NCBI GenBank assembly: GCA_018806985.1
Contig: JADANN010000466.1
Coordinates: 496,001-560,000 of the forward strand
Reading direction: 5' to 3'
Source of the DNA: Angiostrongylus vasorum
Taxonomy: Eukaryota > Nematoda > Chromadorea > Rhabditida > Metastrongylidae
Length of the DNA: 64,000 nucleotides
Both the position numbers and the translations under genes were made by a program. The notes under the pieces were generated by a model. That model searched no databases. It saw only the letters and a list, made by a program, of their open reading frames with translations, and had not been told where the DNA came from. Below are positions 35,445-49,900 of the stretch, in pieces. Position 1 is the first letter of the stretch; each line of letters begins with the position of its first letter.

Positions 35445-38400
35445 TCACATCCGCTCTCGAGGCATCAAGCGGCTATTTGAATTATAACCGAGACCCAACG
35501 TGGAACTGTCATAGTCCGTTCGACTTTGGTCTGCTTCCATCAGTGCCAGCATATCCTAAAAATGGAGGTCTACTCTCCTTCTTTATCATTCACCCTACTA
35601 AGACAATACATCTTTTGTTGAGATTAGAGCTATAAGACACATTGGATTAGGAAAAAAGCTATCTAAAATATGAAGACCAAATAAGATAGCAAACAAAAAT
35701 GGATCTCTTGACAACGATTCTTGATGGGAAGGAAGGAATGTAAATTTTTGATTGAACGTTTACCTGAAGTCGTCCGGGCAACCGACTCGCTTGCGCATGA
35801 TCATTGTGTTCTAGAGCATCCATGATTGGATCCTTGTACTGATCGAGGTATTTGTAAAGTTCGTTCAGAGCAGAAAACACGTGAAATTGACCGCGATGTA
35901 CTCGAGACTCCTCGTTCAACAGCGCTGCCATGTCTTGGTCCGGGATAGGCGGTAATCGAGCGATATCAGAGTAATAACTAAGATGAGGTCAGTTAATTTA
36001 ATAGACACTATAGTAGCGAAACCAAAACTATAGTATACTATAGCAGTGGATAAGGTGATGGAGTTCTCCAAAGAATAAAGTAGGAGCATACTTTCTTTAA
36101 CGTAACCACAAGATTTTGATAATATTCTGGAAAGTAAATCATTTGCTGTTTCTCAATTTGAACTATGAACCTGATATACACGAAATTCTACTCCACATTC
36201 AGATACATCAAATGAGTAATAACGGTAGCAAAAACGTTGAAATGCACAGACCTATCCACCCAATCTCTATATTGATACATGTCTTTAGCAAAGAGTAGCT
36301 TGCTTGATGGCGAATCTTTTGTCAATTGATGATCTTGCGTAGAACATGCATCCATAAGCGTTTGAGCCACAACCGACAAACATCCCTCTACCTGACAAAC
36401 ATGAAAATTGACCACTGCTCACAATATTAGAACTGAACAACTATGATATGAAGAATTGTGAGTTGCGGTAATCTTGTTGATAAAAAACTAAGCAATATTC
36501 AACAAGCAGAATATTAGACTTCTATACTTGTTTAACAAAGTATTGTGCACTAAACAAGCATAACTTTATGGGAAAACAGAAGAAAATCAGACGTCATTTA
36601 GGCAGGTGACTAGTCGGATACATCAGTAACTAACTTGTTCTAGAGGGATTACTATTGCAAATAGCCACTCCACTAAGATAAAATTCTAACCTACTCCCGC
36701 CAGTGGTAATTTTATGTTACTGACGGTTCTTCCATAATATATGATGTTTCGATAACTAGAAAATTTGAGGACTAACAACACAATAGGATTACAGAAGAAA
36801 TTTTTGTTCTATCGCTCTATTGATGGGGTCCATGACACAAAAAACACTACTTTCGGCATATGTAAGTGTTTTACAGCTTACATGGAGCCCGTTTCTGTAT
36901 TTCTATATCTGCCCATTTCAGATCATAATGAAGAACCATCATAGTGATTATAATTGGGATAAAAGTGAGCTACCAGATGAATTACCCATTAACGAACTCC
37001 GAGGAAAAGCTTTTGTATATTTCTAAGTGCAGAATAGAGCTTTTTCTCGGCCGACACTCGCCGCAACATCTGTGTTTGATAAGCAAAGAGTGATTATAAC
37101 AAGTGCAACGAAAACTGTTTATGACAAAGTAAATGGTCCAGAAGAATATGAGTCATATTTAAGTCATCTTGCCAGTTTACTCAGCAACACATGCATCATA
37201 TGTGTAGTTAGTAAACACCTATTACCGAGATTAGTAAATAACCTCACCTTCGTTGGCTTTTGTATATCGAAAACGAAATGCGGGTTCTTTATGAGATTCA
37301 CCCAGAATCGTAATGGCAGTGCGTTGCTTTTCCAGGCATGAACCACTTCTGTATCCGTAATACCGTGTTCAAGAGCCTAGAATAATCGTAAAACCTATCA
37401 GAACCGCGATTTAACAAGTACAACAAATAATCTCAACTTTTTTGTGGTATTTTCCACTCTATAATTCGGTTTTCCCACGTATTTTGTTAGCAGCTCCTGT
37501 CTTTATTATTTTACGGATCCTCTCTGTACTGACATTTTGGAACGTCTGCAGTGAACGGTTTCACATAACATGTTGAGAATACTTCAGCATTACATATCCT
37601 CCGTAGCCACCCATATCTGATAACGATGGAGAGAGTGCTGTTCCAAAGATAAACTATTGGGCCACAGTAACATAGGCGCAGTCTACTAATCTGAATCGGA
37701 ATAACACAGTGCCTCCTTACCAGCAACAGTTTCTGTGGTAGATGTACCGCCTTTACTGGTAATGGACTGGTCACGTCATGAAGAAAACTGTATGGAACAC
37801 CGTTTTTATTCTATTTTAGTATGTATGCAACGGCGACGCCTATTACATCTATTGTTCCGAGGCTATTGAGTGAACAGAAAGAAATGCGTTAAACAAAAAC
37901 TCTTTGGGGCAAAATAAACAACTATAAAGACTGTGAGTGGATATTGACTCATAGTGGACGCTCACTCTACCCTTATGGATGGAAAACAAGTCACGTGACA
38001 TTGTGAACGTCAGAAAACCTCCTATATCTTACTTGCTCATCCATGAAATCGAACATGTATTTAATTGCTGCTGGCAACGGTGCCGATCGTGGTGAGGTGG
38101 AAAAAATCGTTTCAAGTAAATCATTGATGAACTTCTGCAACGTTCCCTTCATCATTAGTAATCTAGTGAGATAGATTTCTGTCACCATTTTTTCCTGATT
38201 CTCCGTAGGACCGTGTTCAGTGGGCTTCACAAGATGAAATAATTTTTGGCCTTCAGCATCCTGAATCAGTTTTAGATTTATCAGCGACATTCAAATTTTT
38301 TTTTCCTCAAATTACACCCTTAACTGGGAAATACTGCCTTTCCTATTGTTCCTGAACGGTTTAACGCTTCATCGTGGCACCTATTCATCAATACTACGCA

Positions 38401-41400
38401 TCAATGCATCCTATCAAGTATGCATTACGCTCCAGCTTTGGAGAAGGAATGTTACCTTTGAATTACTCGTGTTATTTGCTCCAATCCATGGTCTGGATAA
38501 TGTTGGGCTGTTTTTCAGACTTAGCGCTGACTTTTCACTTCGCTCTGATAACATAGACTGAAAAATGACGTAAATTTGTAACCAACAACTAATCTTAAAC
38601 TAAGTCTAGAAGATATGCTCCTATGTTAAAGGTTACTAATGTTTGAATTTTCAGAACTGGTTCGAGAAACATAATTTCAGCGCATTATCACTAAATTATT
38701 TTTCAGTAAGTATGGTTTTTTGGTTCTAATACCGATATAAATTGTAACAGAGCTTAAAAAACACATACAAGGTTATACAGTGAATTCTGTTTAGCTGTGA
38801 GCACAAGAACTGCATTGTTCGGAACGTTGTAGTGTGACAAGGTGTTCAGTCGCTTCCATCCACCAGGTTCTACCCGAGAAGTTGAGTCAATGTCCTAAAG
38901 ACCTTAACTTAAATACTTGGTCATTGGGTGTCATTTATTAGTTACTGTTAATAATATGATACCTGCAATATCATGCGACCGTTAAGTCCTGTTCGCCACT
39001 CCAAATCAAGGTCATTTGCATTTGGCCTATCCGAGTAGGGCACAGTTCTGTACTTAGCATCCAGGCATTTCTCCTTAACCTAAAATATAAATTCTGGTAG
39101 TGATGTGGTTCTTTAAGATCTTATTTGGTGTTTCTCACTCAAAGGAAAAAAGTAACAAACAATCCAGAAACCTCCTCCTTACCACACTCAATTTTTACCA
39201 CAATACGAGTTCACTACATGTGTTATTAAAGCAGACAGAATCCTTACAAGCGATTTTAAACTAGATGGAATCTCATATCCTTAAGCGAAGCACCGGCATC
39301 ATTTATACACTTCACTTATTTATTCATACATTTACTACATAACGTCACCTCGTTCATTAACTCACCTGCTCAAAATATCGTGCACTTTATTTCACCACTA
39401 CAGCATAAAGTTTTATCACGCTGATGAGTTCAGCAAAAATTTTTTCAAGGGTTAGAAAAAAGTGACGAAATGAATTATTAACAGTCAATACCTTGGAAAT
39501 TGAGTAGTGAAAGATAAGGGCACTGAGGTTGCTCGTAGATACCAGAAATGTTTCAGTGTTGATCAGTTGTGTTGGAAGTCAAACGAAGATTTTGCTTCTC
39601 CGCAATCCTGGGGTAATGTAAAACCGAAACCTTGATTCACTTATTGCTGAGTCGTTGTCCAGCAATCGGTGAAAACGAGTTGGATTTAACAGTGACGCCA
39701 ACTTGTTTAGTATTTATCTGATCGTCAAATGAGGAACACTGACAACAAACTTAGCCATTCTCAATTCTCCAGAAGACGTGGGAAAACAATGATTCAGTCG
39801 TCAAGAATCCTAGCTGTGATGGTCATCTTCCAGTCTCGGATAGTTATGAGCTTTAATGGAGCAACAGTGTGTTTCTCCGATGCGTCACTGTTTTGCGGTT
39901 CATGGACGATCTCCGTCTCACGAAATGATGTGCATGTGGAAGCTATGCGAAATGAATCCAGGAATTGTTAAATAAGGTGAGCAAGTGGTGGATTTAAGCG
40001 ATGCAGAAAGAAGATGGAGAAACACTCCAATCAACAACGCCAATAAACGTTTCACAAGTAAAGAAGAAGCATAAAAGATAAAGCTCTCGGCGTTGATCAA
40101 TCCCTGAGTGATGCGCCATGCGCTTGACTTCACTAAACATTGTTGGAGGTGATTGAGTGCATATCTGGCCTTTACAATGGCTCGTGGTGGCCTACCGATG
40201 TATCGAGCCAGTGCTGCTATCCTCCCAGACAAACCTGGTAACCAATTTGCCGACCCCGGAAGGATAGAAGGAAGGCTTGGTGAGCATGGGACGCGGGATC
40301 ATCTCACGTGTATTGGAGGGCGCCTCCCACCACTGCGCTACAGGCGCCCTTTTCTAGATGAGAAGTTACACTATGTTTAAACTTGACTAGTACTACTTAC
40401 AAAAACAATGAAAGATAATTTCGACCTGGATCAATAGAAAGTATCAAAAGCTTTCTCAAACCTGTGTAATGGTGTCACAATCGAGCACTCGCACAGGTAT
40501 GTCTGGTTGTGCGTAAGTCATCGAGTCTGCAGCAATAAACATTGTCAGTTCCTTATACTCGAACGTTGCACGTAGTAGCTTCTCTTCTGATAGAGAATAT
40601 CTAAACAAAAACAAGAGAACTGTCTAATTTAGAGGTGCGGGATTTGGCAAAAATCGATGACGTATATTGTACCAGTGATATAGCGCACTTCGTGCACATT
40701 CAACACATGTTTGAGTTTGTCAACCACTAGAAACGACATGAATTACGATTCATTAGTGATCATAGTAAACGCAACGAAGGTAGCGAAGTTGTTAGTGATT
40801 CCAGCGATCAGGAAGCAAAGGCATAGTTTGATCTCCACCTCAACGCTCTCCTCCAATCAACATGGTAACGCCTTAGCCCGGTTATCTCCAAGATTAAAAA
40901 GAGAACGGACTCGACCAGCATGCTACGACATTCACAAAGAAGGCAAAGTCTTCAAACAGCGGTCGAAACAACACGCGAAATGTTCGAAAACCACTATGCA
41001 CGTTGGATGCGAGGACATAAATCGAGTGTAAGAAGTGCTTAGATACGTAGTTTATGTAGTGATCGTTTGCGCAAAATAGAAAAAAAAAAAGATCACACAG
41101 TATTCACAAACCGAGCTTCAAGCGTTATAGCATCCTGCGGTCCTTTCTCCATCTGTTGCTTTATTCCCCAGTAAAGTTCGTACAGACGCTTACCAGCAAA
41201 ATTCTAAACGGACAAGAAAAACTTCTAGAAAGGAGAAGGAACAGTGAATCTTTCAATAATTTAGTAATACAATAGCAATGGAACGCTTGTACCCTACCAA
41301 CCCTTAAATGGTCGTGCATTAGAAATGTGAACCATGCTGCTAGCATACGTTCAGCTACACTTTCGCTTCTTCGGAACAGAATCTTCGGTTGAAACTTCTT

Positions 41401-41466
41401 CTCTACCGTACGATCGATCAGCTCACGTAGCAGTTGTTTGAGCATTTCGGTGCAATAGCCCATTTT
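35445..41466 (-). CDS. Plexin part 4: GAP domain, RBD and C-terminal exons
   Basis: Exons: 41302-41466, 41112-41203, 40462-40600, 38963-39079, 38769-38894, 38033-38260, 37248-37376, 36252-36391, 35764-35977, 35445-35555. The first arginine motif is [14 protein letters not shown] and the second is [19 protein letters not shown], so both catalytic arginine regions of the split Ras/Rap GAP are kept. Between them lies the Rho-binding-type segment ([47 protein letters not shown]). [20 protein letters not shown] precedes the second lobe. The tail [20 protein letters not shown] is family-typical, and a nematode-specific end follows. All ten exons join in phase. Confidence 0.94.
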
Positions 41467-43776
41467 CTCATAAAACAACCAACAATTTAAGAAGTCGAAC
41501 TCCTCAGTTCGTTATGAAAATCTTTTGGTTCATAAAAACATAGTACCTGCAGTACCACCATTATTAAAGAGCCAACATAGACACGATCTTTCCCAAGAAA
41601 GTATTTGTTTGATTCCATTGTGCGGACCATTGTTAAGAAGAACGTCTGAAACCGAGCAATCCATCACAATACAAGTACTCGCTCAACATTTGCTTCACTA
41701 CAACTAACACAGTTAACCAAAGACAATTCGCACCTTATTCATCAACAACTTGTGGAACTCTCGCAGACCAGCCTCGATTGATCCAGCTTTCTGACTATCC
41801 ACTTCAAGATCGCGCAAAACTGGGTGATTATGTGGGTTGTTTGGGAACAACACTCTTGCGCAGTAGTCTTTATATTCCAAGAATGGAACAATGGGAGTTC
41901 CTAGAGGAAGATCGGCTGTGTACTGATTCAACGATGTTTGCAGCTCAGCAAATGCTTCTTTGCACTCAGTCGCGACCTTCATTTCGATAGTATCCATCTG
42001 AGTTTTGAGGTACTTCATTTGCCTCTGATGTGAATTCGTTTTTCTTCTATACATAACGGCTAAGCACATGAAGCAAACCAACATTGCAACAATGCATCCC
42101 AGAATCACCATTACCACACTAGACGTCAGTGAGGGCGAGTCATAGGATAATTGACCAGCGGTAAAACTGATGTTCCCAATTTTCACGACAACTTCTGGTT
42201 GCAGTCCACCTTCAAGAAGTGGTTTACTTGTCGGAGGTTTACAGGTGAGGACTTTCCTAGCAAGTGCTGTTAGCTGACAGTCAACACCACCTACCGTGAT
42301 TTTGATATCGCGTTCCATTGCTCCTACGTTCAGGTCGTTACCGTTGATTGTCAAATAGTTATCGCCTGGACGATAGAAACGCGTCTCAGCAAACTGGTCA
42401 ACGCTGGGATTTTGATACACTTCGAATTGTCGACCTTCAGTAATTGCGCCATCGAAGTCAAACGCAAAATTATGGTGTAGTCGTCCACCAGTATCCCCTG
42501 ACGGTAAACCAGGTGTTAGACATATCATTAGTCCATCATCTTCGACATCGCACAGCGGCCCGGATTCTCGTACGCCCCCTGCAAATTTTAACTCACCGAA
42601 CCGCAATCCAAATGACAGAACCAAATTTCCAAGAGACTACGATTCCGAGTAGAAGCGCCAGTTATTTAATACATTCGTAATGATGCTGGCTTTTCGACGA
42701 TTGTCAACAGTTTTCCGATAAACGGAGACTTTAAGAGTTGAGAAGTTGATCGCAGACTATTCGCAGCGGATTTGTTTTGTCATCCTAAGGATATATATGA
42801 GGATATAAACGATATCTCAACATAAATTGATCTTAAACTTGTCAAAAATCCAAATCTTGGAAAAAAAACACGAAAGGAAACCACATTTTTGTAAACTCTT
42901 GTGCAACCGTGATGACGAAAACTTCAATGACAGATTGGAAGACCCTTTAGATCCAGCTGGATAAAATGCTCCTTGTTTAATCGTTTCGTCGTTCCAAGTG
43001 ATTCTTGATGACGGAGAAGAAAGAATACTCAATGGGTTGCAGAAAACTAAAACTTCTTCTTCATAGAATACGACAAAGCGCAGCTTTTTTGGCAAAGTTC
43101 TTTGTAATTGAATGGTCTTTACTTCAATCTCAGAGGTTTACTACAACCGAAGAAATGTTTTCTTCAAATTTGGAAGATCAAACTTTACCCATCCATATAC
43201 GTGTTGAAACAAAGAAATATCGTCGCAAATTCGTTAAAAGGAAAACAGAACTGAAGACAATAACTCACCGATCACTAACCAGTACTAATCGTGGTCTCTG
43301 CAACAATGAAAACCCCTCGCCTTTCACATCAATATGGATTCCTCCGGCAACAATACTCTTTGCTGGTACGACAGCCGCCACACGAGGATTCAGCCTAGAA
43401 AACAAACAAAAAGACTTTTTTTTCTGCACTATTTAACAACTCTTTTTGAGATGACTGTGATCATGACTACTTCTAGCGATATATGCACACAACCCCGACT
43501 GAAGTAAGCTGCGAAGATATATTACGATGCATCGACCAAGATAAGAAAATGCTGTTTACAAAAGCCCTTTATTTATGTTGTCTGCAGTAGTGTCGTCCGG
43601 AGTATGAGATAGTATAGGAGATGAATCTATAGTCCCCACAAGCACTATCATGATTATCAATTTCTTTAAATTAATCGTACGTTAAACAAGTCAGGCGTTT
43701 GTGCACAAAGATATTTGGACCAAAAAGCGATTTCGACTGGATTCATCGCATGTTTGAACATGAAAGCTCGATTTTA

Positions 43777-43819
<43 letters not shown>

Positions 43820-43842
43820 TATACTTGAAGTGAAGTAGTATA

Positions 43843-43924
<82 letters not shown>

Positions 43925-46900
43925 CATGTGCTAGAAGTCGCCACCAACAAATAAGCTACTCGTTTATTCCGGGAGAGTGGCAAGCTACCCGTGAGTTTAG
44001 CCACCCCTCAGCAAGCTATATGTGTGAACCAAATGCTGAGTATAGTAAGATAAGTAAGATTCATACTCCTGACCGCAAAAAGCCCGGATATAGCAGCGTT
44101 GGGTAAGACGAGCGCAGAGAGGTTCTAAAATCTCGGGCTCAATCTAGGCTACCTAAGTCGCAAAGCACTACGGTGACGATCTGTGATCGATACAAAGAAC
44201 GCACACTTGCAACTGAATCCTCGATAGAAGACTTGATCACGCGGGCAAGAAGGATAAGGCACGATGCCATCGGAGTGATGGAGACAAGAAGACGCCACCC
44301 ATTCAACGTCGTCTATGATATCGGAGAAGAACTGTTTCCCGTAATATGCGACAATACAGGAGTCAGCGTCGCCGGCGGCGTCGGGATTCTTGTTAACACG
44401 AGATTAGCCACGAATATCGAACCATTTGAACAACTAACAACCCTCGGACGTCTACGATTGACAACATTTGGATGAATACCGGCTTTGACAATCTTTTTTC
44501 GTCGCCTACGCCGCGATATCGAGCTATAACGAAGACGAAGACAAAGACGATGGGATCTACACGGACTTGGAGAAGTTCTACAGTGAACACCACACATTCT
44601 TCGAGGTCGTCATTGGAGATTTTAAAGCAAAGATTGGATCAAGAACGTCTGATGGAACGAGTAAGGTAAGTGGATGTCCGAGTTTATCATGACCACCAAC
44701 ACCATTCATGGTAACTCAGAATTCCGAAATCCACATTCTCAACGCTGGACGTGGGAGTCTCCCAGTGGAGAGTACAATAACGAAATAGACCACATCACAG
44801 TCGATAGATTTTGCCTAACTAATATCGCTGTTGTCTCAAATTTCTACATGGAATTAGACCACTGTCTTCTTCGTGCAACTTTCCACCTCTCGCAGAAAGG
44901 AGAAAAAGCTGTCGAGTTCAAAAAAGGAGGCCTCAAAATTACCAATAAACCGGGATTTATCTAGGCCATTAGTCGTTTCTTGATAAGATGTCGTTATTGG
45001 TAACATCGATGAGGAATACGATCAGCTCATTCAACATCTTCACGCTAGCGTTTTGAAAGCTGTGAGTTCGAAGGTCACCACAAGGCGTCCGTCTCCAAAA
45101 ACGCTCGAGCACATACGCCAGGTGAAATGGCACGAATTCCAGGCAACCGCCAATTCACGTCCGAACTTGCAAAACAATGCACACAGGCGATAAAAGACGA
45201 TCCTAAAGAGAAAAGTGCAGCAGTTATGGTCGAAGGTGAAGTGGCTGGGAAAATTTACAAAATGCATCGAAACCTCGCCAATTACAAAACTAACTGCATT
45301 CCGAAGCCCTAGACGAAACAATTACAAATTACAAAGGCAACAGAGATGATCATTTGCGATTACTTCTCGGATCTCTTCAGTAGTCACATCCTCCTACCTT
45401 CTTAGGAAATAAAGGCAGAAAGATATGAAATCCCATCGGTTCTCCCTTCCGAATTCCGACATGCTGTTTCGTGGATGAAGAATCGAATAATACCTCGTCC
45501 GGATAGGATAAGATCTCAACAACTTAACAACCTTCTGCCAATCCTCATCAAGAAACTGGCTCGGTTTCTCACAAGTTACCTGTCAGAATGCGAGGTTCAT
45601 ATTCAATGGAAGACCACCAAGACTGTTTTATTATTAAAGAAGAGTGACCTCCACGATATCGACTATCGCCCAATCTGCTTGGTGTCTGTCGCTTACCTGA
45701 ACAGAATTGGCAGAACACTGGACGAAGGGACAACCATGTCAGCAAGCAGGGTCTCGAAAAGGATTCGGTACGATTGACCACATACACAGAGAGTACTCAG
45801 TACATAAAGATTCTTCGTGAGCTGTACAAAAATTTCACAACCAAGATATCACCATTCTACAGCGATGCTAACGTTGACGTCAAAAAAGGGTTAGGCAAGG
45901 CGATACCAACTCGCCAAAATTATTTACCGCCACCCTCCAGAACGTCATGCGAACATTGGAATGAGGTAATATGGGAGTGAAAAATCGATGGTCGGCAGTT
46001 ACATCATCTTCGCTTTGCTGATGACATCAGCGTTATAACACCAAACATTAGCCAAGTGGAACTTATGCTTGTCGACTTTGATAAAGCCTGTGGAAAGACT
46101 GGTCTTCGACTAAATCTCACAAAAAACGATGTTCATGAAGAACGGATTGGCCTCGTATGCCCCATTCACGCTCAACAGAACGAATATCTCTGAATGCTCC
46201 AGTTATGTCTTTCTAGGTCCGGAAATCAATATGATGGACGACTTAGCTCCAAAGCTGAGCAGAAGGAAATGAGCGGCTTGGGGAGCTTTCAAGAGCATCG
46301 AGGATGTAGTGAAGTGGACAAAGAACACCAGACCCCGTACCCATCTTTTCGACTCAACGGTACATCCTGCCCTAACGTATGCATCAGTAACTTGGTCGCT
46401 GCGTAAGCAGGATGAAAGATCACTCAGCGTTATTGAACGTGCAGTCGAAAGGACGATGTTAGGAGTATCCCGTTCCACATAAGTAAGGGAAGGAATCCGA
46501 AGCTTCGACCTACGTCAACTATCAGAAACCAAAGACGCCTTTCTCTACGCCAAACAGTCGAAGATAGGATGGGCCGGACACGTAATGCGTATGAATGACA
46601 ATCGATGGACAAGAGCCGTTAGTGACTGGATTCCTCGGGATGTCAAACGTACTGCAGGAAGACCACCGACCCGATAGTCAGAGTTCTTCACGAAGAGGCT
46701 AGAAGAAAGATATGATGCTCGACGAGTCTCTAAAGCGAGCAGAATCCACTGGACTACTCTTGCGCGCGACAGGGAAAAATGGAAGATTTACTGGAGCTCG
46801 CTCGAGTCACTCGACGATCAACGGGACTACAGGTGACAGGTGACAGGAGCACATCCACATGATAACAAGACTCATTAAAGTTTCGAGAGAGTACAAGAGA

Positions 46901-49900
46901 CCGCTCTGTCTCACTTCCATTGATTTAAAGAAAGTTTTTTGAATCACTTGAGATAGAAGCAGTAGCGGCGGCCACGGACAGCCAGGGAGGCTGTACTCAA
47001 TATATGTAAAGGTTCTTCGTGAGTTACTGCCACCTTTGGAAAGTCATATCAACACTGGAACGGGACAACATGAAAACGAAGGTCGGTGGTCTGCAATCAT
47101 ATTATCTTCGCTTTGATAATGAAATCATTCTTACAACATCAAGGATTAGACAGGCGGAACGAATGGTTGCCGACTTTGATGACGCTTGTAGAAAAACTGG
47201 TCTTCGATCAAATTCCACAAAAACGATGTTCATGAGGAACAGACTGGTTTCGTATGCTCTACTTACGCTCAGTGGACTGAATTTCTCCGAATGCTTTAGC
47301 TACATCTATGTACGTCGGTAAATCAACATGATGAACGACTTACCTCCAGAGTTGAACAAGTGGAAGGCAACGGCATGAAGGGATTTCACGAGCATCAAGG
47401 ATGTCATGGAGAAAAAAGACCTCCGTGCCCACCTTTTCGACTCTACTATTCTTCCTGTCTTAACGTATGCGTCAGAAACCTGGTCGATAACTATGCAGAA
47501 CGAAAGATCATTAAGAGTTATGGAACGTGCAGTCGAAAAAGACGATGCTGGGAGTATCCCGTATCATGCAAGCGAGAGAATGGATCCGAAGCTCCGACCT
47601 ACGACAACGGTCAAAAAATGAAAAACGCGGTTATTAAGCTAAAATCTCAAAGATCAGATGGTCCGTACAAGCAATGCGTGTGGATGACAACTGATAGACA
47701 AGAGCCGTTAGCGACTAGATTCCTCAGTATGTCAAATGCAAATCAGAAAAAACCACCGACGCGATAGTCAGAGATCTTCACTGAAACCATATAACCAAGA
47801 TATCGTGCTCAGCGAGTCACTAGAGTGAGCAGAATCTACTCAACTACTTTTGCGCGCGACGGGGAGAAATGGAACCTCTATAATATTAGCGTACTGTTGA
47901 CGATCAACGGGACGACAGGTAACGGGTGATCTCATGAAGACTTACGGGAACGCACATTTCCGGCTTTTGGAAACACGTATCGCCAGAGAGGGTAGTGAAA
48001 GTGATGAAGAAACGAGTGGTTTGGTGAAGCTAGACCCAAATTTACTGTTGGTTGTTCTTGCGTCTCAGAAAAAAGGGAATTTAGGCAAGAAGCATTTAAA
48101 ATTTTTGGATACGTTATCGAAATTGATATTAGAATCTCATGTTTCACACAGGTAAGTGAATCTAGTGATCCCAATGACGTCGAGGATCGAAGACCAAAGC
48201 AGCTGTGGCACGTGCCAAGACGTTAAGAATGAGATGATCAAACACGTCATGCTTTTGAACGGCATTCACTGGATGCAAAAAAGTCGCCAGTATCTGCGTC
48301 CTCCGGGAGATCAAGTGCACACAAAGAATTGGACTGATTTTATTTTTCAGATTTGTTCATGAAAGAGCCAGTAGAAGAAATACTGTTGCTCTCTAGGTCA
48401 GCAGAACTATCTGAGGAATTATGACATGCGATAAGGTTGATCTTCATTTGCCCCCTGATCGAATCAATGGTTGATTAATGACACAAGTGCCATATATGAC
48501 AAGTGATCATTTGCCATCAGTAGTTGGACAGCACGAAAAAGATTAAAAGCAACTTACGCAAAAATTGTAGGTGACGGGGTATGGAACACGTCCACGCGAC
48601 CCATCAAATTCAATATGCAGATGTCTACTACCTTGTGAATCACCTGCACCCATTCGGCAAATGATTTGATTTTCTTGACGCGATAAAACCTGAAGAATGA
48701 TTCCCATGATCATCAAAAGTAGCGCTAAGACCGAGACAATTTAGGATGTACAATTCCCTGAACCAACCCCACAGTTTACTTCACCAAATGAGATGTGCAC
48801 TTCGCTCCCAGCATCTAGATCGGTTCCATACAGTGTCACATCAGTTCCTCCAGATATGGGTCCTGTAGAACTGTAGATATGGGCCTACCTTATAAAGGCG
48901 AAGAAAATCAATGAAAACTTTATTCTTTGTGTTCATTACGAAAAATCATTTCGAAGAAAACAGCAGGAAGAGATATTATTCCTTTAAACCTCTAGGGACA
49001 AATAATGGTTTGAAAACAACTAATCCACTGAAAGTCCAATTCTACCCTACCCCTATCTGGTTTTACAGCTGATACCGCTGGCTCAACGTATTCGAAATCG
49101 TATTTTGAAACAGCAGCATAGTTTGCATCATCTGCTCGCAGTCGTACCTAAATTCATCTTAAATTAATAGACAGACACTTTCAGCAGACATCGATCTGTT
49201 GAAGAAATTACACAAAAGACTTTGAAATTATCATTATTTTAAGGAGCCAAGTTCCCGAAGGAGTAGCAGAAATCGACGAATTGCATTGAAAATTCTTCTT
49301 AGTGGCTACTATGGCACAATTGCAGCTCCGTTACTCTAATGACATTGCAAAGTTCCTCAGTTAGAAACAAAACAAACCTTTTTCTATTCAGGCCCAGAGG
49401 TCTTCCAATATCAGTGGAAGACAATGTACTTTACCCAAAACATGGGTAGACTTGTAGTAATCAAACTAACCACAATGGGACCCTTGCTGTTCTTGATAGC
49501 CGCTTTGCCTGTTTCACAAACGATTTCGGTCGCCGGATGATACTCAGAAGGAATAACAGCGCACTGAACATTTGCCACAATAACTGCACCTGATACGTCC
49601 TGATAGCGCCTACCAAGATTCGAGCCAGTGATTCGTAACTGTAAACAGTTTAATACTGGTTCTCTTAAAAACTAGATATTTAGTCGATGAAAAAGTGATG
49701 AGAACATACCTTTGTTCTTCCTCCAACTGGGCCTTTTTTCGGATAAAAATCACCAATTGTAGGATTCGCGCAAAGTTGTGTGCTATTCAACCAGTGTTGC
49801 GATGATTTTACCAGACAAGCTTGCGGTCGAACGCATCGGGATTCTGGCACACACCACCCACAATCGTACTTCGACACATCTAACGTCAGACATCGGCCAC

